DNA from: Platanthera guangdongensis | Lineage: Eukaryota; Streptophyta; Magnoliopsida; Asparagales; Orchidaceae | DNA: 64,000 bases | Direction: 5' to 3' | NCBI GenBank assembly: GCA_039583875.1 | Contig: CM077167.1 | Span: 150,491,010 to 150,555,009, forward strand | Part shown: positions 34,558 to 45,457 of the stretch, piece by piece | How the letters are laid out: each line of letters begins with the position of its first letter | How positions within the stretch are numbered: the stretch's first letter is position 1 | Notes under the pieces: generated by a model | Databases searched by the model: none | Told to the model about the DNA's origin: nothing | What the model saw: only the letters and a program-made list of their open reading frames with translations | Made by a program: the position numbers and the translations under genes

Positions 34558-35040
34558 GACGTCGAAGAGGGTAGAGAGCAAAGAATGAGAGCACCAAGAT
34601 GTAACATCTTGGGGAGAACTAGTCGAATCAAGCAGAGGATTGACCAATAGGGGGCCGTGATTAGGAGAGAGAGACGAAAGGGGTGAGAAACAAGATGAAG
34701 AACATTCATAATTTTAATCTTTAAAAAGTTCTTACAGTCATAATCATGTATTTATAGTAATTATAGACTAATACAATGTTTATCAATGATAATAATTCTA
34801 ACGGCTATGTTGACGTGGCGATCATCTTAGCTATCATGCAATAATAAACTTGCAGCCTGAGACTACCAAGTGGTGGCATCCTCTTCATCCATTTGTTGTT
34901 GACTCTATCAGAACCGTAGATTTGATTTTGAGCTATAAGACACTGGAGGAAGATAATAATATAATGCTACATCCCACGGCTTTTGTCCAGATAATCTCCA
35001 CCGTGAAATAACCGGTGAGTGTAACAATAATGTTGCTACA
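34244..35040 (-). mobile_element. Element J: 5' end of a Ty3/gypsy-like retrotransposon (LTR plus gag start)
   Basis: On the minus strand a 441-bp LTR (35040-34600) starts TGTAGCAACATTATTG and ends AAGATGTTACA, with a TATA box CTATAAATAC at 34755-34745. Two bases later comes TTGGTGCTCTCATT (34597-34584), a primer site unlike the Met type used by its neighbours. Gag starts at 34557 and is cut by K at 34244. The LTR boundaries are from ends only, since no second copy is in the window. Confidence 0.65.
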
Positions 35041-35599
35041 ACTTGCGTCCACGGGAGCTCCCATTCAAATAGCTCGCATGTAGCTCAACGAGCTCGTATT
35101 AATCTTGCATAGTTTAAGGTCCACCTTATTGTTGGAACCATCTTTCTAGTCCCTCCTAAAGTTCAAAACTGAGGATGCAGCCCACACGTACTCTTCTTGA
35201 ACTACCCTCCCGACGTGAGTCAGAGACCTAGAAACAGACCGAGGGGTCTCAGCTCGGAGGTCCCACCACTTTCCCGAAAGAACTGAAGATTTTCCCCTCC
35301 CTAGCCAATGCTGAGCTAGGTGCCTGTGAGGAAGATAGTGGAAAGGTTCAACAACCTTCTTAAGCACCTTATCGGTCTATTTATAGGCCTCTGAATCTGA
35401 TCTGCAAATATCACTTCTGAACTAACCTGAAATGACCAAAACACCCTGGGTTGGGTCTGCCAACAGCCAAACTCCGCTGTTCTGGAGGGCTATACGCAGA
35501 CCTCCAGGGGTAGAACTGTAAAATTACCTGGGGCAAAAAGGTAAAATCCCCCTTGGGAGTAAAAAGGTAAAAACATCTCTTCTCCCATGTGGTGAGTGG

Positions 35600-35953
35600 G
35601 GAAAAGACTGACGGGCGAGACAATAGCCCTGTCCGTCTCGCCGGCCTCTCGCCCTATAGGCCATCTCGCCTCCTAGAGTAATCTCGCACCCTAGGGCATC
35701 TCGCCTACTTCAGAGAATCCCACATCCTGCCTCCTGTAGGTGGGCCTCCTGGTTTTACTCGCCTGTCAAGTTCATCTCGCCAGCCTCCCCTTCTCGCTCA
35801 TTGAGCCACCTCTTGCGAGCCCAAGGTTGTACACAATCCCCGCTCTTTTCGAGGTTGCCCTAACCTCGGAAAGATAAGTCCAACTGAGGCTCACGATGCT
35901 GGGATTCAATCATGAGAATCTTTGGTGGGTCCCCCCTAGGGTCTATAAATATG
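35600..35953 (+). promoter_or_regulatory. TCTCGCC word cluster and TATA box of element L
   Basis: CATCTCGCC, GTCTCGCC, CTCTCGCCC and similar words occur about eight times from 35633 to 35800. A hairpin CGAGGTTGCCCTAACCTCG lies at 35860-35878. TATAAAT follows at 35944-35950. Confidence 0.6.
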
Positions 35954-36015
35954 AGATCCCACCTCTCTTCAGGGTGCCCCTTTTTATCCTCCTTCATTTC
36001 TCCGACCGTCAGCAT

Positions 36016-37007
36016 GTCTCACAGCCAGAGTTTTTGTGAGCGCCTCGCGATGGTGCGAAAATAAAATAAAGCCAACATGGCCGCCCTGTTCCCGGATCTG
36101 TGGCGTACTCCTTCCTCAGCTACTCCATCCTCTCGCCTGAAGAAGATGAAGGCTGCCTGCCCTCCCCTCTCGGCCGGTGCGACCTCCTCTGCACCCTCGA
36201 CAATAGAAAGTCTTCCTCCCGCATCTCCCGGGGAGAGACGGGTAATTTCTCATTCTTCCCTCTCTTCTTCTTTTGTCCCACTTGTTGATCACGCTTTTAC
36301 AAAGAAACTTCGCTGATTCCCCTATGCCTGCAAATCCTCCTGACGTTACCAACAAAACTTATCTGTGCACCGACTCGCCCGAGGCATCCTCCCCACCCCT
36401 CACATGGAAAGAAAACCTCTCACGAGTTGTGGGAAACCCTCGCATCCCAAGTAAGAAAACTCATCTTCCTCAGTTTCGCTCCAATTCGCATTTCTTTACC
36501 CAACCCATGCGAGATCACTGGGTTAACTTCTGTAATCCTGGCGCGTGGCCGCGAGATCATCCTTCCTTATGAACTTTTGCTTTCTGTGCAGGCATCCAAT
36601 TTGAATCTGACACTGAGGATGCTACCATGTCTCCTCCCCTCTCTCCTCTTCCACGCCCTAACGAGATCGAGGATTACTTGGGTGATCCCATGGATACTTT
36701 GGAGCTGAAGCGGAGGACGGCTAGGATGTTCCGCAAATAAATGCATATAATCCGTGAGATGGAGCTAGAGAAGCAGGCCTCTGACCGGCGCATGGACTAG
36801 CTAGAAACTGAGTACCATCGCCTTTCTGCCGAGATGGAGGCCGACGGCGTAATGGATGGGACAGACTCCCAAGCCATCCTAAACGAGATGGATGAACACC
36901 TCCGTCTCGCGCGCCGCAGCCTGGTCGCCGCCCGCGCTTTTCATCTAACTGGTCGCCCTCCCTGCACGGGAGGTCAGGATGGCCGCTGGAAATGGGTCAA
37001 GAATTAA
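36016..37007 (+). pseudogene. First coding piece of element L
   Basis: An ATG at 36016 lies about 65 bp after the TATA box but closes quickly; coding character is clear from about 36595 to TAA 37005-37007: FESDTEDATMSPPLSPLPRP, then Leu-rich charged helices (LELKRRTARMFRK, MELEKQASDRR, LETEYHRLSAEMEADG, HLRLARRSLVAARAF) with two in-frame stops near 36739 and 36799. A plausible intron ends at CTTTCTGTGCAG (36592), with a GTAAGAAA donor at 36451. It resembles the coiled-coil C-terminus of transposon gag-like proteins. No domain is identified. Confidence 0.4.
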
Positions 37008-37290
37008 GCGGTCATGACCCCGTCTCGCCTTCTCGAGGCTCTCCTTTATCTTGATTACCAACTTAATTATGTTAATTATTAATTTGTTGTATAAAAAACC
37101 CCTTGGACGAGATGTTTCCCCCGCGCGGGATGAAATAATTTATAATTATAGAATTTTGTCTACTTGTCATGTCATGCTGGGTTTTTCATCATTACTGTGA
37201 TTAGCTCCTTTTTCAATTAATTAATCTGTCTTGATTGTTTTGACTCATCGAAAAAGTCGCCGCGGCGCTTCCGCCCCTTGGGTTCTAGAG

Positions 37291-37293
<3 letters not shown>

Positions 37294-37325
<32 letters not shown>
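37294..37325. repeat. (GA)n microsatellite
   Basis: About 16 GA units. It lies 75 bp upstream of the second TATA box of L. Confidence 0.98.
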
Positions 37326-37326
<1 letters not shown>

Positions 37327-37399
37327 GAAGCGTCAGGCTGCCTCTTCATTTCCCGCCTCTTGGTTTTCCCGCTTAATCCCCTCTCTCTTCTCCATCCGC

Positions 37400-37407
37400 T
37401 ATAAATA
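37400..37407 (+). promoter_or_regulatory. Second TATA box in element L
   Basis: CTATAAATACCCC, followed by a pyrimidine-rich leader and an ATG at 37565. Confidence 0.5.
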
Positions 37408-37564
37408 CCCCTATCTTAGATTCAGATATTTCCATACTTCCATTACTGTTCTTTGCTATCTTCGCGGTCGGTGCTTCCGCCTGCCCCTCTTCTTCCCAAC
37501 ACCTCTCGCATCCCGCTCTCCCTCTAATCTTTTCTTTTCTACTATTTCTGCCTCCTCGCCTGCT

Positions 37565-38175
37565 ATGGGAAAGAAGAGGGTGGAAGAAGGTGAGGGCCGC
37601 AGCCGCTGTGGAAAGCGATTCGCGGATCATGATTTTCCTCTTGGCAGACTATCAGAGGAAGAATATACTCGCTTCGCCAGCGAGTTTCTTGCTGACGGCT
37701 ATCTGTCTCGCCCACCCAAAGTTGGCAAGTGCATCAATACTTTTTACCCCAAAAAACTGGCTTTCCCCGTCTCGCACTTCGAGGTGGGGCTGCGACATCC
37801 CCTTTGGCAGAGGTCAAATTAGTCTTTAAGTATTTCGGGGTTGTTCCTGCCCAATTCAACCCCAACGCTATCTCCATGCTGGTCGCTTTCGCCTGCTACT
37901 TGCGGCGAGAGCGCATCGAATTCAGCTTGACCGTCTTTCGCAAGCTGTTCATCTATCACGCGAAAGACGATGGCATTTCCTACTTCACCGGCCAAGGCCT
38001 GAAGGTGTGCGAGATGCCAAACAAGAATCATCACTGGCTGACTCGCTTTGTATTCATTCGCGGGGACTTGGGAGGCATCCCTCTCGCCCCGGTGTCCCCT
38101 GCCGAGTGCTACTACGAAACTCCCAAGCTTGGGGGTGCCGAGAAGGCTCTCTACGACTTCTTCGCAGGGAAAAAC
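37565..38175 (+). pseudogene. Putative gypsy-type transposon protein (PF04195-like), truncated
   Basis: MGKKRVEEGEG then a helical region, LSRPPKVGKC, FPVSHFEVGLRHPLW, a frameshift near 37812, VFKYFGVVPAQFNPNAISML, FRKLFIYHAKDDGISYF and YYETPKLGGAEKALYDFF, cut at 38175 by element I. The FEVGLRHPL plus YFG-PAQ-PN pattern is that of the domain annotated as putative gypsy-type transposon in many plant genomes. The biochemical role of that domain is unknown. The codons are more GC-rich than in the copia elements. Confidence 0.65.
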
Positions 38176-40586
38176 TGTAACACCCCAAAATCCAGAAGTG
38201 GGAAAATATGAGTGACACGTCCTGGGACACGGGCGTGTCCTTCCTGGGTAAACATACGACGAATGGTCGACAAAAAATTCTCTCGATGATGGTCGAGTGC
38301 TCGGACACGGCCTGTGACACGGGCATGTCACAGGGCGTGTCAGCGAGGTCGACGAACTCAACATTTGACCTCGGGCGTGTCTGGTGTCATGTATGGGCAC
38401 ACGGCCTGAGACACGGGCGTGTCACAAGGCCGTGCGACTCTCGGGTGATTTCGAGTTTTTGTATCCTGAGGAACACGGCCACAGACACGGCCGTGTTGGT
38501 AGGCGTGTCGGGTGACACGGCCCATGACACGGGCCTGTCACATTGGCGTGTACTGCAGTTGATAAGTTGGTTGAACACCGCTTAAGGAACACGGCCATGG
38601 ACACGGGCGTGCCACAGGCCGTGTCAGGCAAAATGTATGATTTTTGGTGAAATCGTGGCCATCCATTCCCTCATCTTAGATCCAAGGGCTGAGAGGCCTC
38701 CCTATCTTCGTAAGGCCGAGAATGATCATGAAAAGCTCATTTGGCTTTTGGCTTCCTCTTTCTACATTTCTAGAGAGAGAAAGAGAGAGGAAGAAGGAGG
38801 AGGAGGAGAGGGGGCTGATCACCGGTGGTGTTGCGGTTTGCCGACGAGAGATCCGAGGCCGACGTTGCAGAGGCAATGCTCTTGCGAGTCGTTCGAGCCA
38901 ACTTCGAGCTCATGGCACTGAAGCGGTCTTCGAGGGTAACGACTTTTCTTCATAGCCATGTGAAGGCTCCCTTTTTGCATATGCACATGATTCCCCCACC
39001 AGCGGGTGGTCGGTTATGGGGATCATTGGGTTGATTCATGAAATCCCCAAGTGGTTAGCATATAGATCCGGAAAGGAAAGTACGAAATAGACATGTTGTG
39101 TGAAGCCCATTTGGACAGGTTGGTTTGGATTGGTGATGTTGCATACGAATCGGAGAAGACTCTGTGATAAACGTGTAGTTTAGGAGTCGACGGATTGGAC
39201 CTGTGAAGGAAGTAGCAGGAAGTACTGGAGTGGTAGTCCAGGAAAATATCCGTGTCATGCTTGTGCTATTGGGTCATACCCGTGAAGAAAATAGCAGGAA
39301 GTACCGGATTGGATGTCCGGGAAAGGCCTTTTGTGATGCTTGATGTTTAGGTGGTACCTGTGAATAGAGTAACAGGAAGTACTGACATGATAAGCCCGGA
39401 AAGACCCCTGACATTTGTGATATGCATGGTGTGGTACCTGCAGAAGCAGGAAGTACTGGTGTGCCCAGGAAAGACCCGCCGACGTGTGTTCTTTGTGGTG
39501 TGGTACCTGTTAAGGCAGGAAGTACTGGTGCGCCCAGGAAAGACCCGCCAATGTTATGTTATAAATGGGTGTAAGAACATACCCAGGCTTTGATGCCAAA
39601 TAGGATCAGCGAGACCAACCCGCGCCTTTTATTTAGTCGCAAGAACGTGGTACTCGATGATGGCAAAGGCGATTTGAGCAACGGGGGGTGGAGGATCCGA
39701 CCTACGCTATGTCCGTCTGACGTGAGACCTGAAAGTGTGGTCTGTTGGAGCGCATAGTGAGAGTCTTAGGCCTTCAAGCCATGTCACAATGGGGGGCTAC
39801 GGGCCATCCCGGCGCGTTAAGACTAGAACTCCGGTTGCACGCCATGAAGTAAATGCTCAAGTTATTTGTCGTTGGGTTACGACCCTGATACGGTGGTGGG
39901 CAACTGGTTTGCCGGTACACCAAGAATGTGCCCTGAGTGCACAGATCGTTGGGCCGCGTGGCTAACGATTGTGATGGAATGTATGTGCTTAAGTGCACAT
40001 TGAATGAGTTATATATATCTATATATGCTTGTGAAATGCTATGCTTGCAGGGAAGAATACCGCTGCCCCGAGAGAAGGGGTAGGGTCATTATAATTTGGT
40101 CAGCTGACTGCTGACCATTGCCTCTGTTTGCCACCATTGGGTGGACTATCCCTGTGCAGGTATTGGTGAGCCAAGCGGGATGCTTAAGGGCTGAAGTCCC
40201 TGTTGTTGTTGTTGCTGCCGCCGCTAGCCCTTGAAGGCTAGGAGAAATGAAAAATGTGATGTCTTCTTTTGATGTGGCTGGCCTGCGCGCCATTGTTTAT
40301 GACCACTTGTATGAAAGCCCTGTAAGGCCATAAGGCCAACTATTTGGATTGTATGTATTGTAAGACATTCCTATGAGATATATAAAATATGGGGTTTATA
40401 TGTTGGACATTCAGTTGTGTGGAGTTCAAGTGTACTGTATAGGCTTCCGCTAGATTGCAATGGGTTAGGGTGCGCTGCGCTACTCTGGTGTCATACCGTA
40501 ACTTCACTGCTCGTTTTGTGGTATATGCTGTGGGGCCCCGACAGGACCTTCTAGGATATACGATATGAATGGATGGGGTTATTATA
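38176..40586 (+). repeat. 5' LTR of element I
   Basis: It starts TGTAACACCCCAAAATCC and ends GGGGTTATTATA (final CA lost). CACGGGCGTGTC words occupy 38209-38635. A five-fold repeat around GCAGGAAGTACTGG with CAGGAAAGACCCGCC lies at 39195-39550, each preceded by a CCTG/CAGG inverted repeat. GTGGGGCCCCG lies near the end (40528), as in C and E. Confidence 0.8.
38209..38635 (+). repeat. ACACGGGCGTGT palindromes in LTR I
   Basis: Six to eight units of the form GACACGG then a core ACACGGGCGTGT or one-base variant. The 38306-38341 unit keeps complementary flanks TGTG/CACA. Others are eroded. TCGACGAA/TTCGTCGA-type words are interspersed (38258 and 38350). Confidence 0.8.
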
Positions 40587-40590
40587 TTTT

Positions 40591-40602
40591 TGGTATCAGC
40601 TG
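40591..40602 (+). other. Primer binding site of element I
   Basis: TGGTATCAGCTG, four bases after the LTR end; the first nine bases match initiator-Met tRNA. Confidence 0.7.
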
Positions 40603-40846
40603 TCTTGGTCTTTCCCATTCGAAGTCGTGGTCGACTTCTTTTGTGGGTTGGTGAGCACGTGTCTGTGCACACCAAATTAACACGGTTGAACTCCTGAATG
40701 TCCATTATAGGAAGGCAAATACATGTGTTTGGGAACCTGTGCGCTCCTAGTATTGCTTTTGGGCACTATGCTTGTTGCTTACTTGTGTATTTTTACGACT
40801 GTAGGCGACGAGTGCGACTGCGTGGCAGCAAGAACTGCAACATTCG

Positions 40847-41494
40847 ATGGAAAGCATGACATCCACTGTGGCACCAACATCTACTCCATCGTTAGAGACG
40901 GCTCGACTGATTGTTGATGTGGTTTTTGCAATGCTCAAGGCTTATCCGGAGGGACAGGTTCAACCCTCTTATCTGGTATTGCGTCCTATGCCGGGTAGTG
41001 AGATTGAGCAGTTATCAAGGGGAAGCGCATCAGCTTCGTCGGTGAGTTTGTGCTTGAGCCAAGGCGAGGACACAGTTGAGTACTATTTTCATGTATTTGT
41101 TGCAATGAGACAACAACCCGAGTTTGTGTTTGAAACCGAGGAGATGAAGATCAATCGGTTTTACGACGGGCTACATCAGGAACTTTGTTTCTTGTTGATG
41201 GGTCCGAAGTTATTGGGATTCCAACCATTGGTGGAGTCGGCTAGATTATTGGAGATGGACTTGACAAGAGCCCATCAAATGCTTGTGACCAGGAAAGTAA
41301 GAACTCCAAGGGTTAGAAAGTCTGAGCCCCGCAAGAAGCAAAGAATCGAGAAGCGTACGTGTTATACTTGTGGCCAGGTAGGACACACTGCTCAAGACTG
41401 TTGGGATGGTGGTCAACAACCAAAGAAGAGCTACAAGTGCTATTCGTGTGGTCAAGCAGGACATAAAGCCCGAGATTGCCGCGTAGGCTCTTAG
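40847..41494 (+). pseudogene. Gag of gypsy element I with two zinc knuckles
   Basis: Begins [20 protein letters not shown], with a gag core fragment ([43 protein letters not shown]) and two CCHC boxes, [14 protein letters not shown] and [14 protein letters not shown]. Compared with the gag of E, about 100 residues of the core with its conserved Trp residues are missing, so there is an internal deletion. A stop follows at 41492-41494. A further stretch similar to the C-terminus of the E gag (GASYVETGKAVVESAASQT) is at 41761-41820, so extra DNA separates the two. Confidence 0.75.
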
Positions 41495-42099
41495 AGGGCA
41501 ATGAATGCGAAGGACATGTCGACTTGATGATGTACATAAATAAATGGGCTACCCATGTAATGTGGACTATGCATGTGTTGTGTGTATAGTAACCAGTTTG
41601 GAATGGCAGTTTTACTGTTGTGTTTGTGCTATATGATTACAATACATGTCTGTGGGGGATTAACGTGTTTGCCTGGTTAACTCGTTGATGTGTTCTTCTA
41701 TGGGGATACTTTCACTCATTAATATGAGAAGCGAGCGACATCTGGTTGAGCAGAAAATAGGAGCGTCTTATGTGGAGACGGGAAAAGCAGTGGTGGAGTC
41801 CGCTGCGTCCCAAACGCACTCCTACGTGTTACCAGTGCGCGATAATTGGATTGAATGCATTTTGATTGCATACTGTGTACGTATCTTGGGTGTGTTATGT
41901 GCACCACAAGCTTTGCAATAATTCAAAACACGCTGACACAAGCACTGTTTTCTATGGTTGCTTCGTCTTCATTTCTGGCCAAAGATTTCCCAGTGTGGTT
42001 TGGGTAGACAGAAAGCGTCGGGGTGGTATTGTCGACTATTGTCTGATGCTTGCTAGTGCGGTTTGCGATGTGGCAGTATAAAGTTGGGATTCTGTTTGA
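41495..42099 (+). other. Gag-pol junction of element I, mostly noncoding
   Basis: Apart from the gag tail at 41761-41820 and a possible protease remnant I cannot confirm, no domain is visible. The protease expected here seems deleted. Confidence 0.4.
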
Positions 42100-42545
42100 T
42101 TGCATCTGTATGGCCGTACAGATATGTGTCCCGAGGATCTCCCTGGGCTACCACCCCAGCGAGAGATTGACTTTACGCTAGAGCTGGTGCCAGGTGCAAA
42201 ACCTGTGGCCCGCTCGCCATATCGCGTTGCGCCAAAGGAGATGGCAGATTTGCACGTCCAACTACAAGAGTTGCTGGAGCAGGGGTATATACGCCCAAGC
42301 ATGTCACCTTGGAGCGCCCCTGTGCTTTTGTGAAAAAGAAATATGGGAGCTTGCGGTTATGTATCAGTTACTGCGAACGGACTAAGCTCAAAGAGATGAA
42401 TACATGTCCGATTCCACGGATTGATGATGCGTTGTTCAATCAGTTAGTGGGATCGACCGTTTACTCTAAGTTGGACTTGAAATCTGGTTACTACCAGTTG
42501 AGAATTCGGGAAGGTGACATTCCCAAAAATGTATTTGGAACGTGT
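42100..42545 (+). pseudogene. Reverse transcriptase of element I, N-terminal part
   Basis: [37 protein letters not shown], then a frameshift near 42330, [25 protein letters not shown] and [15 protein letters not shown], stopping within FGT at 42542 where G inserted. These are the hallmark blocks of Ty3/gypsy chromovirus RT. The catalytic FIDD block is not in the window. Confidence 0.85.
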
Positions 42546-42669
42546 TGTAACGTCCCGATTCGCGCTAGGCCCCCCCATGCGAGTTTTGAGTCAGGAGGGC
42601 AGGCTTGAGTTCACGAAAGTTTAGGAAAAAGGGCGGCACTTGTGAACTGGAGAAGTTAGTCCAGAGCAG

Positions 42670-43330
42670 GTTACACGGCCTGGGTCACGGGCGTGACCCA
42701 GGGCGTGACTGAAGGTACTCGAGTAGCTGCCGAGGTTACTCGAGTAGTTTTCAAGATACTCGAGTAAAATGGATTACACGCCCTGGGTCACGGGCATGAC
42801 CCAGGGGCGTGACTGAAGGTACTTGCGTAGCTGCCGAGGTTACTTGAGTAGTTTTCAAAATACTCGAGTAAAATGGGTTACACGCCCTGGGTCACGGGCA
42901 TGACCCAGGGGCGTGACTGAAGGTACTCGAGTAGCTGCCGAGGTTACTCGAGTAGTTTTCAAAGTACTCGAGTAAAGTGGGTTACACGACCTGGGTCACG
43001 GGCGTGACCCAGGGGCGTGACTTAAGGTACTCGAGTAGGTGCCCAAGGTACTCGAGTGGGTGGTTGGTTCTCGAGTGGGAGGGTTACACGCCCTATGTCA
43101 CGGGCGTGACCATGGGTATGACCATGGGCGTGACCTCCGTTCAACGATTTTAAGTGAGTTTGAAGAATTCTCGATAGTTGAGTTCGACGATTTAGGTGTC
43201 ACGCCCCATGTCACGGGCGTGACTTGACTGACACGAGCGTGTATGTCCTTTCCTCCATTTTAGATCGAACCGACAACGTAACCGCCTGTAACGCTTCGCC
43301 CGAGCGGGACACGGGTAAGGACACGGGCGT
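42670..43330 (+). repeat. Four-fold palindromic repeat upstream of the promoter of G
   Basis: A unit of about 115 bp occurs four times. It combines ACACGCCCTGGGTCACGGGC with its complement GTGACCCAGGGGCGTG and then CTCGAGTA words (TACTCGAGTAGCTGCCGAGG). Single palindromes follow at 43086-43130, 43198-43225 and 43305-43330, the last with ACACGGGCGTGTCC as in E. Confidence 0.88.
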
Positions 43331-43348
43331 GTCCCTACCTGTGTCACA

Positions 43349-43362
43349 TTATATATATATAA
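43349..43362 (+). promoter_or_regulatory. TATA box of LTR G
   Basis: A TTATATATATATAAG run directly downstream of the palindrome cluster. Confidence 0.55.
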
Positions 43363-43844
43363 GTAACAGTGGAAAAACCCTAGCCATTTCACTCTTCCTC
43401 CCAGTCGTATTTTTCTGAGAGAAGTCCTGTGGAGAAGGAGAGTTTACTGGAGGAAGATCTAGGGAAGGAGATCTGCCATCGCCGTAGAGGAGAGGATGCA
43501 GCCGCGAAGAATCACAAGTTCTATGGCCGGAAATGGAACCGCTGGAAGTGAAGTGAGTTTCATACCCTCTCCCTTGGTGCTAGATCTATAGATATTTCTT
43601 AGGCGAGACATCAACTCAAGAGAGTCTTTATAGAGAGGAGAAGTTTTCTAAGAAAGGCCATGCTAGGACTTGTGTCCTAGGTTTTAGATATCTTCAACCA
43701 CTCCCTTCTTCTATGTGACGATAGGGGATGGTTTCGTGAAGGGTATTTTCCTTTTGAGGTTGAATAAGGGAGGAGGTTTTCTGGAATGACTTGGGAAGAT
43801 CGCCTTGAGGAGGAAGATGAACCGATGTCGTTCATTCCGCCTTA

Positions 43845-44215
43845 AGATGCATGCAGAATCTGTATTCTGCGCGCAGCGAACTTTGTAGCCATGTTTAGGT
43901 GTGATATGGCCAGATTTGGGATTTCGGCTAAACACGAACGTTGAAGCCCTTGAAAATACCTTTTCAACGAATGGTTGCACGACCTCAGGCGAAGTTTGTA
44001 TCCACGGGAAAGCTTGGATGAAAATGACATCCGATAAATCCTGCATGCAGAATTGTGTTCTATGCGCAGTGGACTTTGAAGCAAAATTCAAATAGGATAC
44101 ATTCAAATCTGGGTTGTGGACTGAATATGAAAGTTGTAACACATGAAAAGACCTTTCCATCGAGGGGTTACACGTCTTCACCAGATTCTCTTAGCCTCGA
44201 GATTCTCCAGTTAAA
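43845..44215 (+). repeat. Degenerate tandem duplication of about 190 bp in the leader of G
   Basis: ATGCATGCAGAATCTGTATT with GCGCAGCGAACTTTG at 43849 matches CTGCATGCAGAATTGTGTTC with GCGCAGTGGACTTTG at 44041. Similarity continues (CTTGAAAATACCTTTTCAACG versus ATGAAAAGACCTTTCCATCG). It produces spurious ORFs on both strands. Confidence 0.75.
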
Positions 44216-44520
44216 TTTGCTGACCAGATTCAATCTTCACTTAAAATTCTGGGTTTTATATAATATGGATTTGGGTTCGGTGGAATCGATGTTGCAAATT
44301 AGCTTGAGGTTTTTGATGAAATATTTCATAATTAACCACCGTAATGCTATGAATGATGAATCTTGTTAATTAGATTTCATACAACTATTTGTGAAGCAAC
44401 TTTAATGAATGAATTGACTTGATAGAATTTGGTAAGTTGTTATAGATGCATATCTTGTTATATCATGTTGGTAGCAGATTTCTTATAATCGAATTGCGAT
44501 GCAAGATTACTTGAACGGAA

Positions 44521-45205
44521 TGACTTGATAGAAAATGGTCGATTATCATAAGCGCATCATATATGTATGACTTGATAGAAATTGGTAGATTATCATAGGC
44601 GCATCATATATGTAATATGTTGGGATCATTTGGGATGTCGTAGGGGATGATAAGTTATGGCCAGGTGTATGTTCGATTGTTGAATGAGACTTAGTAGTCC
44701 ATTACTTAGAGCGTCGGCTCCATACGGGTAGTATTGGGAAGGGACGTAAGTGCGGCGTTAACCGTCGCAAGCTTGGATAGCTTGAGATGAGACAAACAGA
44801 CGGTTGGGCTTGGCCCTCGGTGTTCACGTCTCGGGGCTCCTTCCGTGCAAGGTGGATGGTTGGGCTTGGTCCTCGTGCCTTTTTCTGAGGCTCCTTCCCT
44901 ACCACGATGATGTGGAATTTGCATGTGGTGTGAGTCGACACGCGGTGTCGTAATCCTGGGTTAAGGATAGTGTCGCAGGTCTACGGGCTCGCCGGTCGTC
45001 ACACCGACGGGAGTCGATAGTTAGACTTTGGGCGGTTGGGCTTGGTCCTCGGTGTTCACATCCCGGGGCTCCTTCCGTTCCAGGAGAATGGTTGGGCTTG
45101 TTCCTCATGCTCACTTCGAGGCTCCTTCCGGGTCACACAACGTCAGTTTGGGGCTTGGTCCTCGGTGCACTTCTACCCGAGGCTCCTGCTGGGCCATAGT
45201 ACGCA
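44521..45205 (+). repeat. Further tandem repeats in the leader of G
   Basis: GACTTGATAGAAATTGGTAG and ATTATCATAGGCGCATCATA repeat twice with a 48-bp period (44523-44617). GGTTGGGCTTGGTCCTCG with GGGGCTCCTTCC occurs five times between 44803 and 45195. Confidence 0.8.
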
Positions 45206-45457
45206 TGGGCTCCGCTGTTGTGTTCTTAGCGTTGAGGCGTATGAAGGCCTAGGTGAAGTAGTGTGGATATCCGCCTAGTAGTAGAGACGCCCGCTCTACT
45301 GTCACCGCCTGGCCACGACGGCTGATGCCTGAGAGGTTAGCTACCTGCTCGAAAAGTGGGAAATAATGGTCTATGTCAACATAGCGGTTTCATAGGTGTG
45401 TATGGGTAAGTCATTGCATAGCATACATACCATTTCATATCATTGCACAACAAGATC

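Larger units (their letters stand above)
35041..38175 (+). mobile_element. Element L: unclassified retrotransposon-like segment with two gene pieces
   Basis: Lies between J and I. 35133-36000 looks like an LTR: possible start TGTTGGAACC, TCTCGCC words (35600-35820), a TATA box (35944). Two broken coding pieces follow (36016-37007 and 37565-38175), each with its own TATA box. The second has the region annotated in databases as putative gypsy-type transposon (PF04195-like: FEVGLRHPL, YFGVVPAQFNPNAI). No RT or integrase is present. It is the outermost host of the nest within the window. A host-gene origin cannot be excluded but seems unlikely. Confidence 0.5.
38176..42545 (+). mobile_element. 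Element I: decayed Ty3/gypsy chromovirus-like retrotransposon, 5' part
   Basis: LTR 38176-40586, Met-type primer site at 40591, gag pieces and the first half of RT, then cut by G. The LTR ends resemble those of E and C. Its own target duplication should be AAAAC (38171-38175), with the other copy outside the window. Coding parts have deletions and frameshifts. Confidence 0.85.

Noticed and set aside
37819..38400. 193-aa minus-strand ORF across the L/I junction
   Set aside because: It spans an insertion boundary and opposes the recognisable PF04195-like frame, so it is a shadow.
43711..44181. 156-aa minus-strand ORF in LTR G
   Set aside because: Covers a tandem duplication in the LTR leader; its two halves are the same sequence in different frames and no domain is visible.
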